From assembly GCA_016929525.1 (NCBI GenBank), contig JAFGIP010000003.1, positions 1 to 64,000 of the forward strand: a stretch of 64,000 bases of DNA. The letters are read 5' to 3'. Below the pieces are notes generated by a model. It was not told where the DNA came from. It ran no database searches and worked only from the letters and a program-made list of their open reading frames with translations. The stretch is from Bacteroidales bacterium. Its GTDB lineage: Bacteria; Bacteroidota; Bacteroidia; Bacteroidales; UBA10428. Both the position numbers and the translations under genes were made by a program. How positions within the stretch are numbered: the first letter of the stretch is position 1; each line of letters begins with the position of its first letter. This document shows positions 46,650 to 55,203 of the stretch, in pieces.

Positions 46650-47132
46650 ATGGTAATTGATATCAAAAGAACAGTTTTACGAATCCAGCTTCGCCGTTTT
46701 ATCACAATGATAGTATTTGTGATTTTAATACTGGCAGCCATGTTTTTGGTAAGTGAAAAAAGAGAAATTCTTGGACTTTCGAAATACCAGTGGGCACTAA
46801 TTATAGCAGTTCTGTATGTCGCTGTAATGATTATTGAAGCTTTATGGGGATTCAATTATATTTATTTCAGCGACGAGGAGGGAATGATTATGCTCCGTTT
46901 TTTTTCCCTTGGTTTTTTCAATCGCAGGAAACAAGCAATACAAATACCCAAAGATGCTTTCGGAGGATATACAATTAGACAAACATTAGGAGGAATAAAA
47001 AAGAAAATAATATTATATCATAAGTTTAAACAGAAAAATGCAAAATATCCTCCTGTAAATATTTCAGCGTTATCGAGAAATGATTTGCATCAGCTAAAAA
47101 TAACACTCGACAGGTATATCGTGAATAAATAG
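46650..47132 (+). CDS. Small membrane protein, conserved hypothetical
   Basis: The 160-residue protein has two hydrophobic helices (about 17-37 and 48-68) after a basic N-terminus (RTVLRIQLRR), then a soluble domain with YIYFSDEEGMIMLRFFSLGF and basic FNRRKQAIQIPKDAFGGYTI, like a PH-type membrane-associated domain. The function is unknown. A terminator follows it before dprA. Confidence 0.65.
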   Translation: MVIDIKRTVLRIQLRRFITMIVFVILILAAMFLVSEKREILGLSKYQWALIIAVLYVAVMIIEALWGFNYIYFSDEEGMIMLRFFSLGFFNRRKQAIQIPKDAFGGYTIRQTLGGIKKKIILYHKFKQKNAKYPPVNISALSRNDLHQLKITLDRYIVNK

Positions 47133-47136
47133 GAAG

Positions 47137-47160
47137 AAGATCTTTGCCGGATCTTTTTTA
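47137..47160 (+). terminator. Intrinsic terminator before dprA
   Basis: AAGATC (47137-47142) pairs with GATCTT (47150-47155), followed by a T-run. It lies just before the dprA ATG at 47170. Confidence 0.55.
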
Positions 47161-47169
47161 ATACGTTAT

Positions 47170-48273
47170 ATGGAAAATCTTCAGATTAAAATAGCCCTTA
47201 GTATGATTCCTTCATTAGGTCCGCGTTTGGTACGAAAACTCGTGTCTTACGCAGGAGGTATTGAAACAGTATTTAATAATAAAAGGAGCCGGTTGGCAAA
47301 AATTCCTGGTATTGGTGAAATAAAGGCTGCCCGAATAAACGGAGACAAGATTCTAAAAGCTGCAGAAGCAGAAATTGATTATATGAGTAAGAATAATATA
47401 ATACCACTCTTTTATCTCGATAAGGAATATCCATTACGGTTGCGGGAATGTGAAGATGCACCAATTGTTTTATATGTAAAAGGGGATATCAATTTTAATA
47501 TTTCCAAGGTAATCAGTATTGTAGGTACACGCCATTCTTCTTCATATGGCAGGGTTTGTACGGAAGAAATTATCACATATCTTGCTGAGTGTTTCCCTGA
47601 ATTGGTTGTTGTAAGCGGACTTGCATTTGGAATTGATATTACTGCTCATAAAGCTGCATTGAATAATGGATTGAAAACCATTGCTGCTCTTGGACATGGT
47701 TTTGACTTTATTTATCCGGCAGCACATAAATACTACACACACAGTATCGAAAAACAGGGTGCGTTAGTAACTGAGTTCAGAAGCACACAAAAACCCGAAC
47801 CCGGTAATTTTGTAAGTCGAAACAGAATTATTGCCGGCCTGGCAGATGCAACTGTAGTAATTGAATCGGCTGAAAAGGGAGGTGCTTTGATTACAGCTGA
47901 TCTGGCAAACTCATATAACAGGGAAGTTTTTGCTGTTCCCGGGAAAACCAGTGACACTTACTCTAAAGGTTGTAACCAGCTGATTAAACAAAACAAGGCA
48001 GCCCTTATTGAATGTGGTGCCGACATAGAACTGGCAATGGGGTGGTTTAAAGAAAAGTGTAAACCTCAAAGCATTCAAAAATCATTATTTGTTAATTTAT
48101 CTGATGAAGAGAAGCTTATTTATAATCTCTTAAAATCTAATGGAGAAATGCCTTTGGATGAAATCAGTGTATCGCTGGAATTACCTGTTGCCAAAGTATC
48201 TGCCAGTTTACTTAACATGGAATTCAATGGGTTATTAAGATTATTGCCTGGCAAGATGTATAAATGCATTTAA
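47170..48273 (+). CDS. dprA: DNA processing protein DprA
   Basis: The 367-residue protein binds incoming single-stranded DNA and loads RecA in natural transformation. It shows an N-terminal HhH-like region (RLAKIPGIGEIKAARINGDK), the Rossmann core ISIVGTRHSSSYGRVCTEEI, VVSGLAFGIDITAHKAALNN, GHGFDFIYPAAHK, and GGALITADLANSYNREVFAV, then a C-terminal winged helix (about 310-367). DprA is widespread and does not alone prove competence. Confidence 0.95.
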   Translation: MENLQIKIALSMIPSLGPRLVRKLVSYAGGIETVFNNKRSRLAKIPGIGEIKAARINGDKILKAAEAEIDYMSKNNIIPLFYLDKEYPLRLRECEDAPIVLYVKGDINFNISKVISIVGTRHSSSYGRVCTEEIITYLAECFPELVVVSGLAFGIDITAHKAALNNGLKTIAALGHGFDFIYPAAHKYYTHSIEKQGALVTEFRSTQKPEPGNFVSRNRIIAGLADATVVIESAEKGGALITADLANSYNREVFAVPGKTSDTYSKGCNQLIKQNKAALIECGADIELAMGWFKEKCKPQSIQKSLFVNLSDEEKLIYNLLKSNGEMPLDEISVSLELPVAKVSASLLNMEFNGLLRLLPGKMYKCI

Positions 48274-48339
48274 CCTCTTTTTTAAGGTGATATTGTTGTT
48301 CCGAATCTATATTTTAGCTTTTCACCATCAGCTAAAAAA

Positions 48340-49107
48340 ATGTATTTTATTGATACCCATTCACACCTTTATCTTAATTACTTTAAAAATGATATCGCCG
48401 AAGTAATTCACAGGGCTTCTGATTCAGGGGTTAAAAAAATTATTCTTCCAAATATCGATAACAGTACAATTGGTCAAATGCACGGTCTGGCAGATAAAAA
48501 TCCTGAAATGTTTATTCCTTTGTTAGGTCTCCATCCTAATCATGTAAAGGATAACCATAAATCAGAACTGGAAAAAATCTTTTATCATTTCAGTGAATAC
48601 AATTATAAAGGTATTGGCGAAATCGGGATCGATCTGTACTGGGATAAAACTTATGCAATCGAGCAGGAATATGTTTTTAAAGAGCAGTTACATTTTGCCA
48701 AAAAGAATAATTTACCCGTGGTAATTCATGCCCGTGAATCATTCAGAGAAATCATTGATATAGTTAAGAAGAAAGAATTTGAAGGGGTTACAGGTATTTT
48801 TCATGCATTTACCGGAGATATTAAACTTGCACAGGAAATTATTAACCTGGGTTTTAACCTGGGAATAGGGGGAGTTCTTACATTTAAAAATTCAGGTTTA
48901 TCAGAGGTTATAAAAAAGGTTGACATTAATCATATTGTACTTGAGACTGATTCTCCGTATCTTACACCAGCACCATTTCGTGGAAAAAGAAATGAAAGTG
49001 CACATATAAAAATTATTGCAGAGAAATTGGCCGAGATAAAAAATATCACAATTGAAGAAGTAGCCGGGATCACTTCGGCAAATGCTGAAAAAATCTTCGC
49101 AATATGA
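48340..49107 (+). CDS. TatD-family hydrolase
   Basis: The 255-residue TIM-barrel metal-dependent hydrolase has HSHLYL (HxH) at the N-terminus, GEIGIDLYWDKT, VVIHARESF, GIFHAFTGD and ETDSPYLTPAPFRGKRNES. The family includes 3'-5' DNases and D-aminoacyl-tRNA deacylase-like enzymes. The stop overlaps the ansA start (ATGA), so the two are coupled. Confidence 0.93.
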   Translation: MYFIDTHSHLYLNYFKNDIAEVIHRASDSGVKKIILPNIDNSTIGQMHGLADKNPEMFIPLLGLHPNHVKDNHKSELEKIFYHFSEYNYKGIGEIGIDLYWDKTYAIEQEYVFKEQLHFAKKNNLPVVIHARESFREIIDIVKKKEFEGVTGIFHAFTGDIKLAQEIINLGFNLGIGGVLTFKNSGLSEVIKKVDINHIVLETDSPYLTPAPFRGKRNESAHIKIIAEKLAEIKNITIEEVAGITSANAEKIFAI

Positions 49108-50144
49108 ACGATAAAAAGAAGCTGACATCACTTCTGATAATATATACCGGAGGTACAATAGGAATGGTACGTGATCCGGTAACCCGAATATTACATCCTT
49201 TCCCTTTTGATAATATCGTCGATGAAATACCTGAACTTAAAAAAACAGGATACCAGCTAAGTTCTTTTACCTTTGATCCGCCACTTGATTCTTCCAACAT
49301 TAATCCGGAAGTATGGGTGAAAATTGTCGCTATCATTGAAGAAAACTATCACCACTTTGATGGATTTGTTGTTCTCCATGGTACGGATACAATGGCCTAT
49401 TCGGCATCAGCGCTTAGTTTTATGCTCGAAAACCTGGGTAAGCCGGTTATTTTTACAGGCTCTCAGTTGCCGATCGGCTCATTAAGGACTGATGCAAAGG
49501 AAAACCTTGTTACTGCAATTCAAATTGCTGCAGCGCTTAAGGATTGTGTTCCGGTTGTCCCTGAAGTAACCGTATTTTTTCAAAACAGATTATACAGAGG
49601 GAATCGGACTACCAAACATAATGCTGAAGAATTCAAAGCTTTTCAGTCATATAATTATCCATATCTGGCCGAAACGGGAGTGCATGTTCGATTCAATTAT
49701 TCTGAAATTCTATCATGTAACCATTGTGATGACCTTATCACTCATAAAAATCTGGATTCAAATGTTGCAATCTTAAAACTGTACCCGGGTATATCTCAGA
49801 AAGTAGCAAGTGCTATGTTAAACGTAGAAGGGCTAAGGGGATTGGTACTTGAGACTTTTGGGGCTGGGACAGCTCCAAATGAACCATGGTTCCTGGAAGT
49901 AATTGATAAGGCCGTTAAACGGGGAATGGTAATATTAAATGTCACACAGTGTGCTGAAGGAAGGGTAGAAATGGACATGTATGAAACAAGCATTGAACTT
50001 GAAAAACGGGGAGTTATTAGTGGTTATGATATAACTACTGAAGCTGCATTAACCAAGCTAATGTATCTTTTAGGACGTTACAGTTCAAATAATGAAATTA
50101 TAAGGGATTTAAATAAATCGCTGCGCGGAGAAATAACAGTATAG
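49104..50144 (+). CDS. ansA: Type I L-asparaginase
   Basis: The 346-residue cytoplasmic asparaginase (EC 3.5.1.1) has the catalytic Thr in LLIIYTGGTIGMVRDP, the second Thr and Asp in VVLHGTDTMAYSASALSFML, GSQLPIGSLRTDAKENL and VLETFGAGTAPNEP. No signal peptide, consistent with type I. It overlaps the TatD-like gene by 4 nt and is followed 66 nt later by tRNA-Ser. Confidence 0.94.
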   Translation: MNDKKKLTSLLIIYTGGTIGMVRDPVTRILHPFPFDNIVDEIPELKKTGYQLSSFTFDPPLDSSNINPEVWVKIVAIIEENYHHFDGFVVLHGTDTMAYSASALSFMLENLGKPVIFTGSQLPIGSLRTDAKENLVTAIQIAAALKDCVPVVPEVTVFFQNRLYRGNRTTKHNAEEFKAFQSYNYPYLAETGVHVRFNYSEILSCNHCDDLITHKNLDSNVAILKLYPGISQKVASAMLNVEGLRGLVLETFGAGTAPNEPWFLEVIDKAVKRGMVILNVTQCAEGRVEMDMYETSIELEKRGVISGYDITTEAALTKLMYLLGRYSSNNEIIRDLNKSLRGEITV

Positions 50145-50210
50145 TAATTTACAATTAAATTTTTTTTACTAATTTTCGACGCTGAATTAAGCCGGGACTT
50201 AGATTTTACC

Positions 50211-50298
50211 GGAGAGGTGGCCGAGTGGTCTAAGGCGCACGCCTGGAAAGTGTGTTATCGTCAAAAGCGGTACGAGGGTTCGAATCCCTCTCTCTCCG
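50211..50298 (+). tRNA. tRNA-Ser (GGA)
   Basis: It folds as an 88-nt class II tRNA: acceptor GGAGAGG/TCTCTCC, anticodon stem CACGC/GTGTG with loop CTGGAAA (anticodon GGA), a long variable arm (about 19 nt), T-arm GAGGG/CCCTC, discriminator G. CCA is not encoded. A 20-nt copy of its 3' end and flank occurs at 50502-50521. Confidence 0.93.
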
Positions 50299-50521
50299 CA
50301 GCATGCAGAGAGAAGAGTACTTTGAAAGAATGTATAGAGAGCTGAATTCAAAGAGCGGATTCGAACGAAGCGAGGACAGGGTTCGAACGGTGAAACCCTC
50401 TCGACGACGAAGGAGGAGAAATCCCTTCCCGAAAATCAAAATTCTGTTTTGCGGAATTAGTAGATTTTCGAGGATGCACGAATTTGGGGACAAATTCGGC
50501 ACTCTCTCCGCAGCATGCAGA
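50299..50521. repeat. Hairpin-rich insert ending in a tRNA-Ser fragment
   Basis: The insert is richer in G+C than its surroundings. It ends with a nested hairpin at 50430-50470 (CGAAAATC/GATTTTCG, inner AATTC/GAATT), then AGGATGCA, a hairpin at 50479-50498 (CGAATTT/AAATTCG), 3 nt, and a 20-nt repeat of the tRNA-Ser 3' end (50502-50521 repeats 50290-50309). An inverted repeat AGGGTT/AACCCT lies near 50379-50400. The frame running from inside the tRNA through here is not a normal gene. The rest to 50656 shows nothing else. Confidence 0.68.
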
Positions 50522-50656
50522 AGGCCGAAAGGCATGAGATTAGTGCTAAGTGTGATATACATATCAGTAAATCAGATTTTGGAGTTTGTGTCGTATCGAA
50601 AATATTTATAACCAGTTGAATAGAAAAATCATTAATAATTAAACTTTAAACTAATC

Positions 50657-51490
50657 ATGAAAAAATTATTTGCATTTTTAGCAGTAATTGCGATACTATG
50701 TTTCGGGGTATCAAATAAAATAAGTGCGCAGGATGAAGAAGCAACTTCTGTTGATACAGTCGAAGCAGCAGCTGATACAGCTACTGAAGCTGCAGCACCA
50801 GTAATCGAAACACCAGAAGTTGAAGGAGAAGTTGAAGCTGAAGCTGACGCAACTCCTCTTCACACTCAGGTAAAACAAAAATTTATTGAGGGTGGTTCAA
50901 CCTTTATGGGAATTGTACTTCTCTGTTTAATCTTTGGTTTGGCATTAGCTATTGAAAGAATCATTTACCTTAACCTTGCAACTACTAATACCGATAAACT
51001 TCTTGATCAAATTGAAGAAGCTCTTAATGAAGGTGGTATCGAAGCTGCTAAAGAAGTATGTCGTAATACAAGAGGTCCGGTTGCCAGCATTTTTTACCAG
51101 GGTCTCGATCGTTCAAGTGAAGGACTGGATATGGTTGAAAAATCAATTATTTCGTATGGAAGTGTTCAGATGGGTTTGCTGGAAAAGAACCTTAGCTGGA
51201 TTTCATTATTCATAGCCATTGCTCCTATGTTAGGATTCATGGGTACAGTAATTGGTATGATCCAGGCGTTCGATGATATTCGACAGGCAGGTAATGTTAG
51301 CCCGCAAATTGTGGCACAGGGTATTGGAATAGCACTTATTACAACGCTTTTTGGACTTATTGTAGCTGTAATACTTCAGGTGTTCTACAATTACATCTTA
51401 TCGAAAATAGATGCTATTGTGAACAAAATGGAAGATGCTTCAATTTCGATGGTTGATTTGCTTATTAAATTCAATATAAAAAATAAATAA
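50657..51490 (+). CDS. exbB: MotA/TolQ/ExbB proton channel protein
   Basis: The 277-residue inner-membrane protein has an N-terminal signal-like segment, an Ala/Glu-rich linker (about 25-75), and the ExbB core: GIVLLCLIFGLALAIERIIY, SIISYGSVQMGLLEKNLSWI, APMLGFMGTVIGMIQAFDDI, and LITTLFGLIVAVILQVFYNY. With the two exbD genes downstream it energises TonB-dependent transport. It lies 3 nt before the next gene. Confidence 0.92.
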   Translation: MKKLFAFLAVIAILCFGVSNKISAQDEEATSVDTVEAAADTATEAAAPVIETPEVEGEVEAEADATPLHTQVKQKFIEGGSTFMGIVLLCLIFGLALAIERIIYLNLATTNTDKLLDQIEEALNEGGIEAAKEVCRNTRGPVASIFYQGLDRSSEGLDMVEKSIISYGSVQMGLLEKNLSWISLFIAIAPMLGFMGTVIGMIQAFDDIRQAGNVSPQIVAQGIGIALITTLFGLIVAVILQVFYNYILSKIDAIVNKMEDASISMVDLLIKFNIKNK

Positions 51491-51493
51491 AAC

Positions 51494-51931
51494 ATGTCCG
51501 GTATACAGAAAATTTCATCAATAATACTATGGGTGATAGCTGGATTGTCTGCTTTGATTGCCTTGTTATATTTTCTTGGGGGAACAGCAAATGAGGTTAC
51601 CGGAGAAAAGAATTTTACATCGGTTATTCTTACATGGTCTCTTATTCTTTTTATTATAACAGGTATAGCGACAATTGTTTTCTCTATATATAACATTTTT
51701 ACCAATCCAAAGGCTGTAAAAAACTTTGTTATTATATTGATTGTAGCTATCGTTTTAATAGGTATTTCCTATTTAATGGCTTCATCAGAAATGCTCGAAT
51801 TAGCAACTGATGAAATACCTACTTCCCGAACATTAAAATGGGTAGGTACAGGATTAAATGCTACTTATCTCTTAGCCATTGTTGCTTTCTTCGGAATTAT
51901 TTTTTCTGAAATAGCAAGAGCATTTAAATAA
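51494..51931 (+). CDS. Small multi-TM protein in the exbB-exbD cluster
   Basis: The 145-residue protein has four hydrophobic helices (about 9-27, 44-64, 76-94, 118-142) and no soluble domain. Genes of this kind sit between exbB and exbD in Bacteroidota. It is likely a structural partner of the ExbBD motor; the function is unknown. It lies in operon with exbB and the exbD pair. Confidence 0.75.
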   Translation: MSGIQKISSIILWVIAGLSALIALLYFLGGTANEVTGEKNFTSVILTWSLILFIITGIATIVFSIYNIFTNPKAVKNFVIILIVAIVLIGISYLMASSEMLELATDEIPTSRTLKWVGTGLNATYLLAIVAFFGIIFSEIARAFK

Positions 51932-51961
51932 ACTTATTTTAATAATCTAATTTAAAAACAT

Positions 51962-52552
51962 ATGGCTAGAAGACAATTACAGGAAATAAATGCAGGATCG
52001 ATGGCAGATATTGCCTTCCTGTTACTTATCTTCTTCCTTGTTTCTACTACAATGGATACCGATTCCGGTATTCTTCGCCGGCTGCCTCCTATGCCTGAGG
52101 AAGAAACGAAAGATGAGCAGGTGGATGTAAAGGAAAGGAATATTTTTGTTGTTTTGGTAAACAGAAATGATCAACTGTTGGTTGAGGGTGAATTGATGAA
52201 TATTAAAGACCTCAGAGAGGCTACCAAGGAATTCATTGTAAATCCGAATGATGACCCCGATTTACCAGCAAAGGAAATTGTTGATGTTAAGTATTTCGGT
52301 CCGGTAGAAATAACGAAGAAACATGTAATATCGTTGCAGAATGACAGAGGCACCTCATACGAAATGTACATTGCTGTGCAAAATGAACTGGTAGCAGCAT
52401 ATTCAGAACTCAGAGATGAGTTATGTATGAAGAAATGGGGTAAGAAATTTGATGATCTCGATTCTGAAAAAGATGAGGATAAGATTGAAGCTGTTGAAAC
52501 GATATACGACAGGAAGATATCTGAAGCCGAACCAAGAAATGTAGGAGGATAA
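51962..52552 (+). CDS. exbD: ExbD-like biopolymer transport protein
   Basis: The 196-residue protein has one N-terminal TM helix containing the proton-carrying Asp in INAGSMADIAFLLLIFFLVS, then a periplasmic domain (about 45-170) with VFVVLVNRNDQLLVEGELMN-like beta strands and an extra acidic C-terminal tail (EKDEDKIEAVETIYD). ExbD partners ExbB and TonB. It lies 3 nt before a second exbD gene. Confidence 0.9.
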   Translation: MARRQLQEINAGSMADIAFLLLIFFLVSTTMDTDSGILRRLPPMPEEETKDEQVDVKERNIFVVLVNRNDQLLVEGELMNIKDLREATKEFIVNPNDDPDLPAKEIVDVKYFGPVEITKKHVISLQNDRGTSYEMYIAVQNELVAAYSELRDELCMKKWGKKFDDLDSEKDEDKIEAVETIYDRKISEAEPRNVGG

Positions 52553-52555
52553 GCT

Positions 52556-53041
52556 ATGTCAAAATTTAAAAAAGGCGAAAAGAAAACAGTAGGATCGATA
52601 TCAACTGCTTCACTGCCTGATATTGTATTTATGCTTTTATTCTTCTTTATGGTTACTACAGTAATGCGTGAAGTGGAATTAAAAGTAGACTACAGACCAA
52701 CAACGGCCGATCAGATTACAAAATTGGAAGAAAAATCACTCGTAAGCTATATTTACATTGGCAAACCTCTAAGCACAAAGATTTTTGGTACTGTTCCGCG
52801 AATTCAGCTTAATGATTCATTTGCAGAACCTGAACAGATTCGTGATTTTATTGCCGCAAAACGGGAGCAGCTTAATGAGAATGACAGACCAAAAATGACT
52901 GTCTCACTGAAGATAGATAAAAAAGTTGAGATGGGAATTGTGACCGATGTAAAGCAGGAACTGAGAAAAGCAAGTGCTTTAAAAATCAACTATTCTACCA
53001 ATGAGGGTGATCCGGTTGAAGCACTAAGGTCAAGGAGATAA
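52556..53041 (+). CDS. exbD: ExbD-like biopolymer transport protein, second copy
   Basis: The 161-residue protein has the TM helix SLPDIVFMLLFFFMVTTVMR with the essential Asp, then a periplasmic domain with SYIYIGKPL and C-terminal GIVTDVKQELRKASALKINY. It pairs with the preceding exbD, as usual in Bacteroidota, and a terminator follows. It is the last gene of the cluster. Confidence 0.9.
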   Translation: MSKFKKGEKKTVGSISTASLPDIVFMLLFFFMVTTVMREVELKVDYRPTTADQITKLEEKSLVSYIYIGKPLSTKIFGTVPRIQLNDSFAEPEQIRDFIAAKREQLNENDRPKMTVSLKIDKKVEMGIVTDVKQELRKASALKINYSTNEGDPVEALRSRR

Positions 53042-53063
53042 AATTCATTAACTTATTATATTT

Positions 53064-53092
53064 AAAACCACCTTTTAATAGGTGGTTTTTTA
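53064..53092 (+). terminator. Intrinsic terminator
   Basis: AAAACCACC (53064-53072) pairs with GGTGGTTTT (53081-53089), followed by more T. It ends the exbB-exbD cluster and faces the convergent beta-helix gene. Confidence 0.8.
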
Positions 53093-53094
53093 TT

Positions 53095-54234
53095 TTAATC
53101 GCCTTCTGAATATGGGAAGAGGTCCCACCCAACTTCATCCTGGCTGTCGATAATTCCAACAGGATTGCTCTCGTCAAAAACAAATCCTGCTTCTTTGTTT
53201 ACATAAAAATCAATAACACGCTGATCGGTGTTACAACGTGCTTCAGGAAATGCACCAACATTTTCAATGACATATGCTTCTGCTACTTCGCGGGGAAGGA
53301 TTTCATATGTGGGTGTTAATGCAGGTTGAGTCAGCAGAGTACCATCAAAAGATCCGTGAATAGTGTCATAATTATTATCATTCATATAAATACGCGAAGA
53401 TGGGTGAATATTATGGTACCTGAATTTCCAGCCATTGGTAAATCCATACGAGGTGTTGCCTGCTATATTAACTGTGTGGGGTATTATTTCATCCGACTCA
53501 GGCCGGGTCGACCTTGATAAACAAGGAGGATATTCACCGTTATAAGAAATGTTGTTATAGAATTCACCACTAAATCCTGCCTGGAATAAAGGATTCCTGT
53601 CGCGATTATTGATGAATAGATTCCTTGCAATCAACAATCCTTTCACTTCAAAATATATAAGCATTCCTTTGCTGTGTTCAGGTTCTCCGGGAACATAATT
53701 AGTATATGACAATCCTTCAGCTATAATGCAGTTGGTGATTTCTAAATTGCGTCCAACTTCATTTATTCCAACAGTCTCGTCGAGGCCCCAGTAAAATGAG
53801 CAATGATCTAAAGTGCCATTGTAACATTCAGTACCATTTAAAGAAACGCAGTCACCACGGGACGTAAAATTAATATCTCCTCTTCGCCAATGGATGTGTT
53901 CAACCAACCAGTTATGGGTTCTTATAATAAGTGGAGCTCCTACAACCAGTACCCCGGGAGCCGGTGCAGAATGTCCATCGATATAAAATTCCGGTTGTGT
54001 AACGATAATATCATCTTCCAACTCAATTGTACCGGAAAAAGAGAAAACAATGTGCCTTGGATAATCAAGGTCTAATGCCCACCTTAGTGATCCTTCACCG
54101 GAATCATTGGGATTAGTCACTGTGACTAATTCCATACTCGAAATATCCAGTTCAAAAGGATCTGATGAACTTGACTTTTCACACGAATTTAATGTTACTA
54201 ATAGAATCGTTAATAAATATATCAACTTTTTCAT
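53095..54234 (-). CDS. Pectate-lyase-like right-handed beta-helix lipoprotein
   Basis: The 379-residue secreted lipoprotein has lipobox LNSC (Cys at about residue 18). It then has the PL1-like start TVTNPNDSGEGSLRWALDLD, IVFSFSGTIELEDDIIVTQP, the beta-helix core with DCVSLNGTECYNGTLDHCSF and TNCIIAEGL, and a C-terminal part with GAFPEARCNTDQRVIDFY. It is probably a polysaccharide lyase or a pectate-binding paralogue. No neighbouring susC/susD genes are present, so the substrate is unknown. It converges on the exbD genes. Confidence 0.78.
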   Translation of the reverse strand: MKKLIYLLTILLVTLNSCEKSSSSDPFELDISSMELVTVTNPNDSGEGSLRWALDLDYPRHIVFSFSGTIELEDDIIVTQPEFYIDGHSAPAPGVLVVGAPLIIRTHNWLVEHIHWRRGDINFTSRGDCVSLNGTECYNGTLDHCSFYWGLDETVGINEVGRNLEITNCIIAEGLSYTNYVPGEPEHSKGMLIYFEVKGLLIARNLFINNRDRNPLFQAGFSGEFYNNISYNGEYPPCLSRSTRPESDEIIPHTVNIAGNTSYGFTNGWKFRYHNIHPSSRIYMNDNNYDTIHGSFDGTLLTQPALTPTYEILPREVAEAYVIENVGAFPEARCNTDQRVIDFYVNKEAGFVFDESNPVGIIDSQDEVGWDLFPYSEGD

Positions 54235-54602
54235 AGGAGATAATTTGAAGTGAAATAGTATTATCGTTTACTTTGCTTTCTAAACCAAACAAGAAAATAA
54301 TCTATTTCCATTTACATTTCAATTTAACTAATTAACAATTATCTTCTGGTTACCGATTTGAATGTAAAAATAACTACAACTATTCAGATATATTGTCTTG
54401 AACTTGTACAAATAACATCTTTGATGAAATTTGGCACAGTCTGAATTTGAGTATGAGCAATGAGGGAAAACAGAGTGAGTATCATCGCTCTTGCTTACCT
54501 GCCGAAGCCTTGACATAGGCAGGCTCTTCGAACCCGCTCTCCATCACACAGAGTGCTAATGATCCCTTCTCTAAATCATTTTGCATATAACCTTTGTGTT
54601 TC
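54235..54602. other. Intergenic DNA with a REP-like hairpin
   Basis: No coding gene is supported. On the minus strand a T-arm-like GGGTTCGAAGAG lies near 54524-54536, and a hairpin CCTGCC/GGCAGG at 54498-54523 surrounds GAAGCCTTGACATA. Such CCTGCC/GGCAGG hairpins recur at 54655-54674. The 62-codon minus-strand frame here lacks any family signal. Confidence 0.45.
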
Positions 54603-54686
54603 TGATCCCGGCGGGATTCAAACCCACGACCTTCAGAACCGGAATCTGACGTTCCCTGCCTGCCGGCAGGCAGGTATTCAACTGAA
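54603..54686 (-). repeat. Truncated tRNA-Arg copy split by a 20-bp palindrome
   Basis: Bases 54603-54654 match the tRNA-Arg 3' three-quarters (52 nt) exactly, and 54675-54686 continue the match for 12 nt. Between them lies CCTGCCTGCCGGCAGGCAGG, a perfect 20-bp palindrome at 54655-54674. It sits in the tRNA exactly where the D-loop meets the 3' D-stem. The copy lacks tRNA nt 1 to about 10, so it cannot make tRNA. It lies 16 nt from the GIY-YIG gene end. Confidence 0.85.
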
Positions 54687-54702
54687 ATTACAATTAAAAA
54701 GT

Positions 54703-54957
54703 TTACCTACTCATGGTCTTTAGTTGCTCCTTGCCAGTTCCACTTTTCCAATATTTCTCTCTGGTTCTTGCATCTGACCGGGATTCACATGGTTCTGTAA
54801 AGAATAATACCCAAGGTCTGTAATGTTTAGTTGATCTTGTTCTGCCAGTATTATGTTCGTGAAGTCTTTTATCAATATTTGATGTCATTCCTACATAGAT
54901 TCTGTTGTTCACCTTACTTATAATTGCATATACATAGAAAATTGTGGAGTTGTGCAT
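54703..54957 (-). CDS. Single-domain GIY-YIG endonuclease
   Basis: The 84-residue protein has the GIY-YIG motifs: YVYAI (GIY-like Tyr), RIYVGMT (YIG-like), the conserved Arg in NIDKRLHEHNTG, and the metal-binding Glu in TREKYWKSG. These are all catalytic residues of the family, so it may be active. It belongs to the small single-domain group (YhbQ/UvrC N-domain-like). It lies between the intact tRNA-Arg (49 nt upstream, same strand) and a truncated tRNA-Arg copy (16 nt downstream). That position suggests a homing-like nuclease of a tRNA-targeting element; activity and target are inference. Confidence 0.88.
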   Translation of the reverse strand: MHNSTIFYVYAIISKVNNRIYVGMTSNIDKRLHEHNTGRTRSTKHYRPWVLFFTEPCESRSDARTREKYWKSGTGKEQLKTMSR

Positions 54958-55005
54958 AACAAAAAATTTAAAGGACTGACTTTTAAAACCAGCTTGAAAA
55001 TAAAG

Positions 55006-55079
55006 TGATCCCGGCGGGATTCAAACCCACGACCTTCAGAACCGGAATCTGACGTTCTATTCAACTGAACTACGGGACC
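55006..55079 (-). tRNA. tRNA-Arg (CCG)
   Basis: It folds as a 74-nt cloverleaf on the minus strand: acceptor GGTCCCG/CGGGATC (one G-T pair), anticodon stem TCAGA/TCTGA with loop TTCCGGT (anticodon CCG), T-arm GTGGG/CCCGC, discriminator A. CCA is not encoded. A truncated copy lies beyond the adjacent GIY-YIG gene. Confidence 0.93.
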
Positions 55080-55203
55080 ATTAGGTTGGCAAAAGTAAGA
55101 ATTTTTTTCATCTGCTTTACGAATTCAATGCTATATAACTGGGCGTTGATTAATGCAGAGTTTTTTTACATTTGTGGTCTTAAAAAGTAATACGATATTT
55201 TAA

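Noticed and set aside
50252..50611. 119-codon plus-strand frame through tRNA-Ser and the hairpin insert
   Set aside because: It starts inside the tRNA and reads through the tRNA end and hairpins; the Arg-rich product has no family signal. It is treated as part of the insert.
54328..54516. 62-codon minus-strand frame near the REP-like hairpin
   Set aside because: No start context, no family motifs, and it crosses a hairpin repeat.
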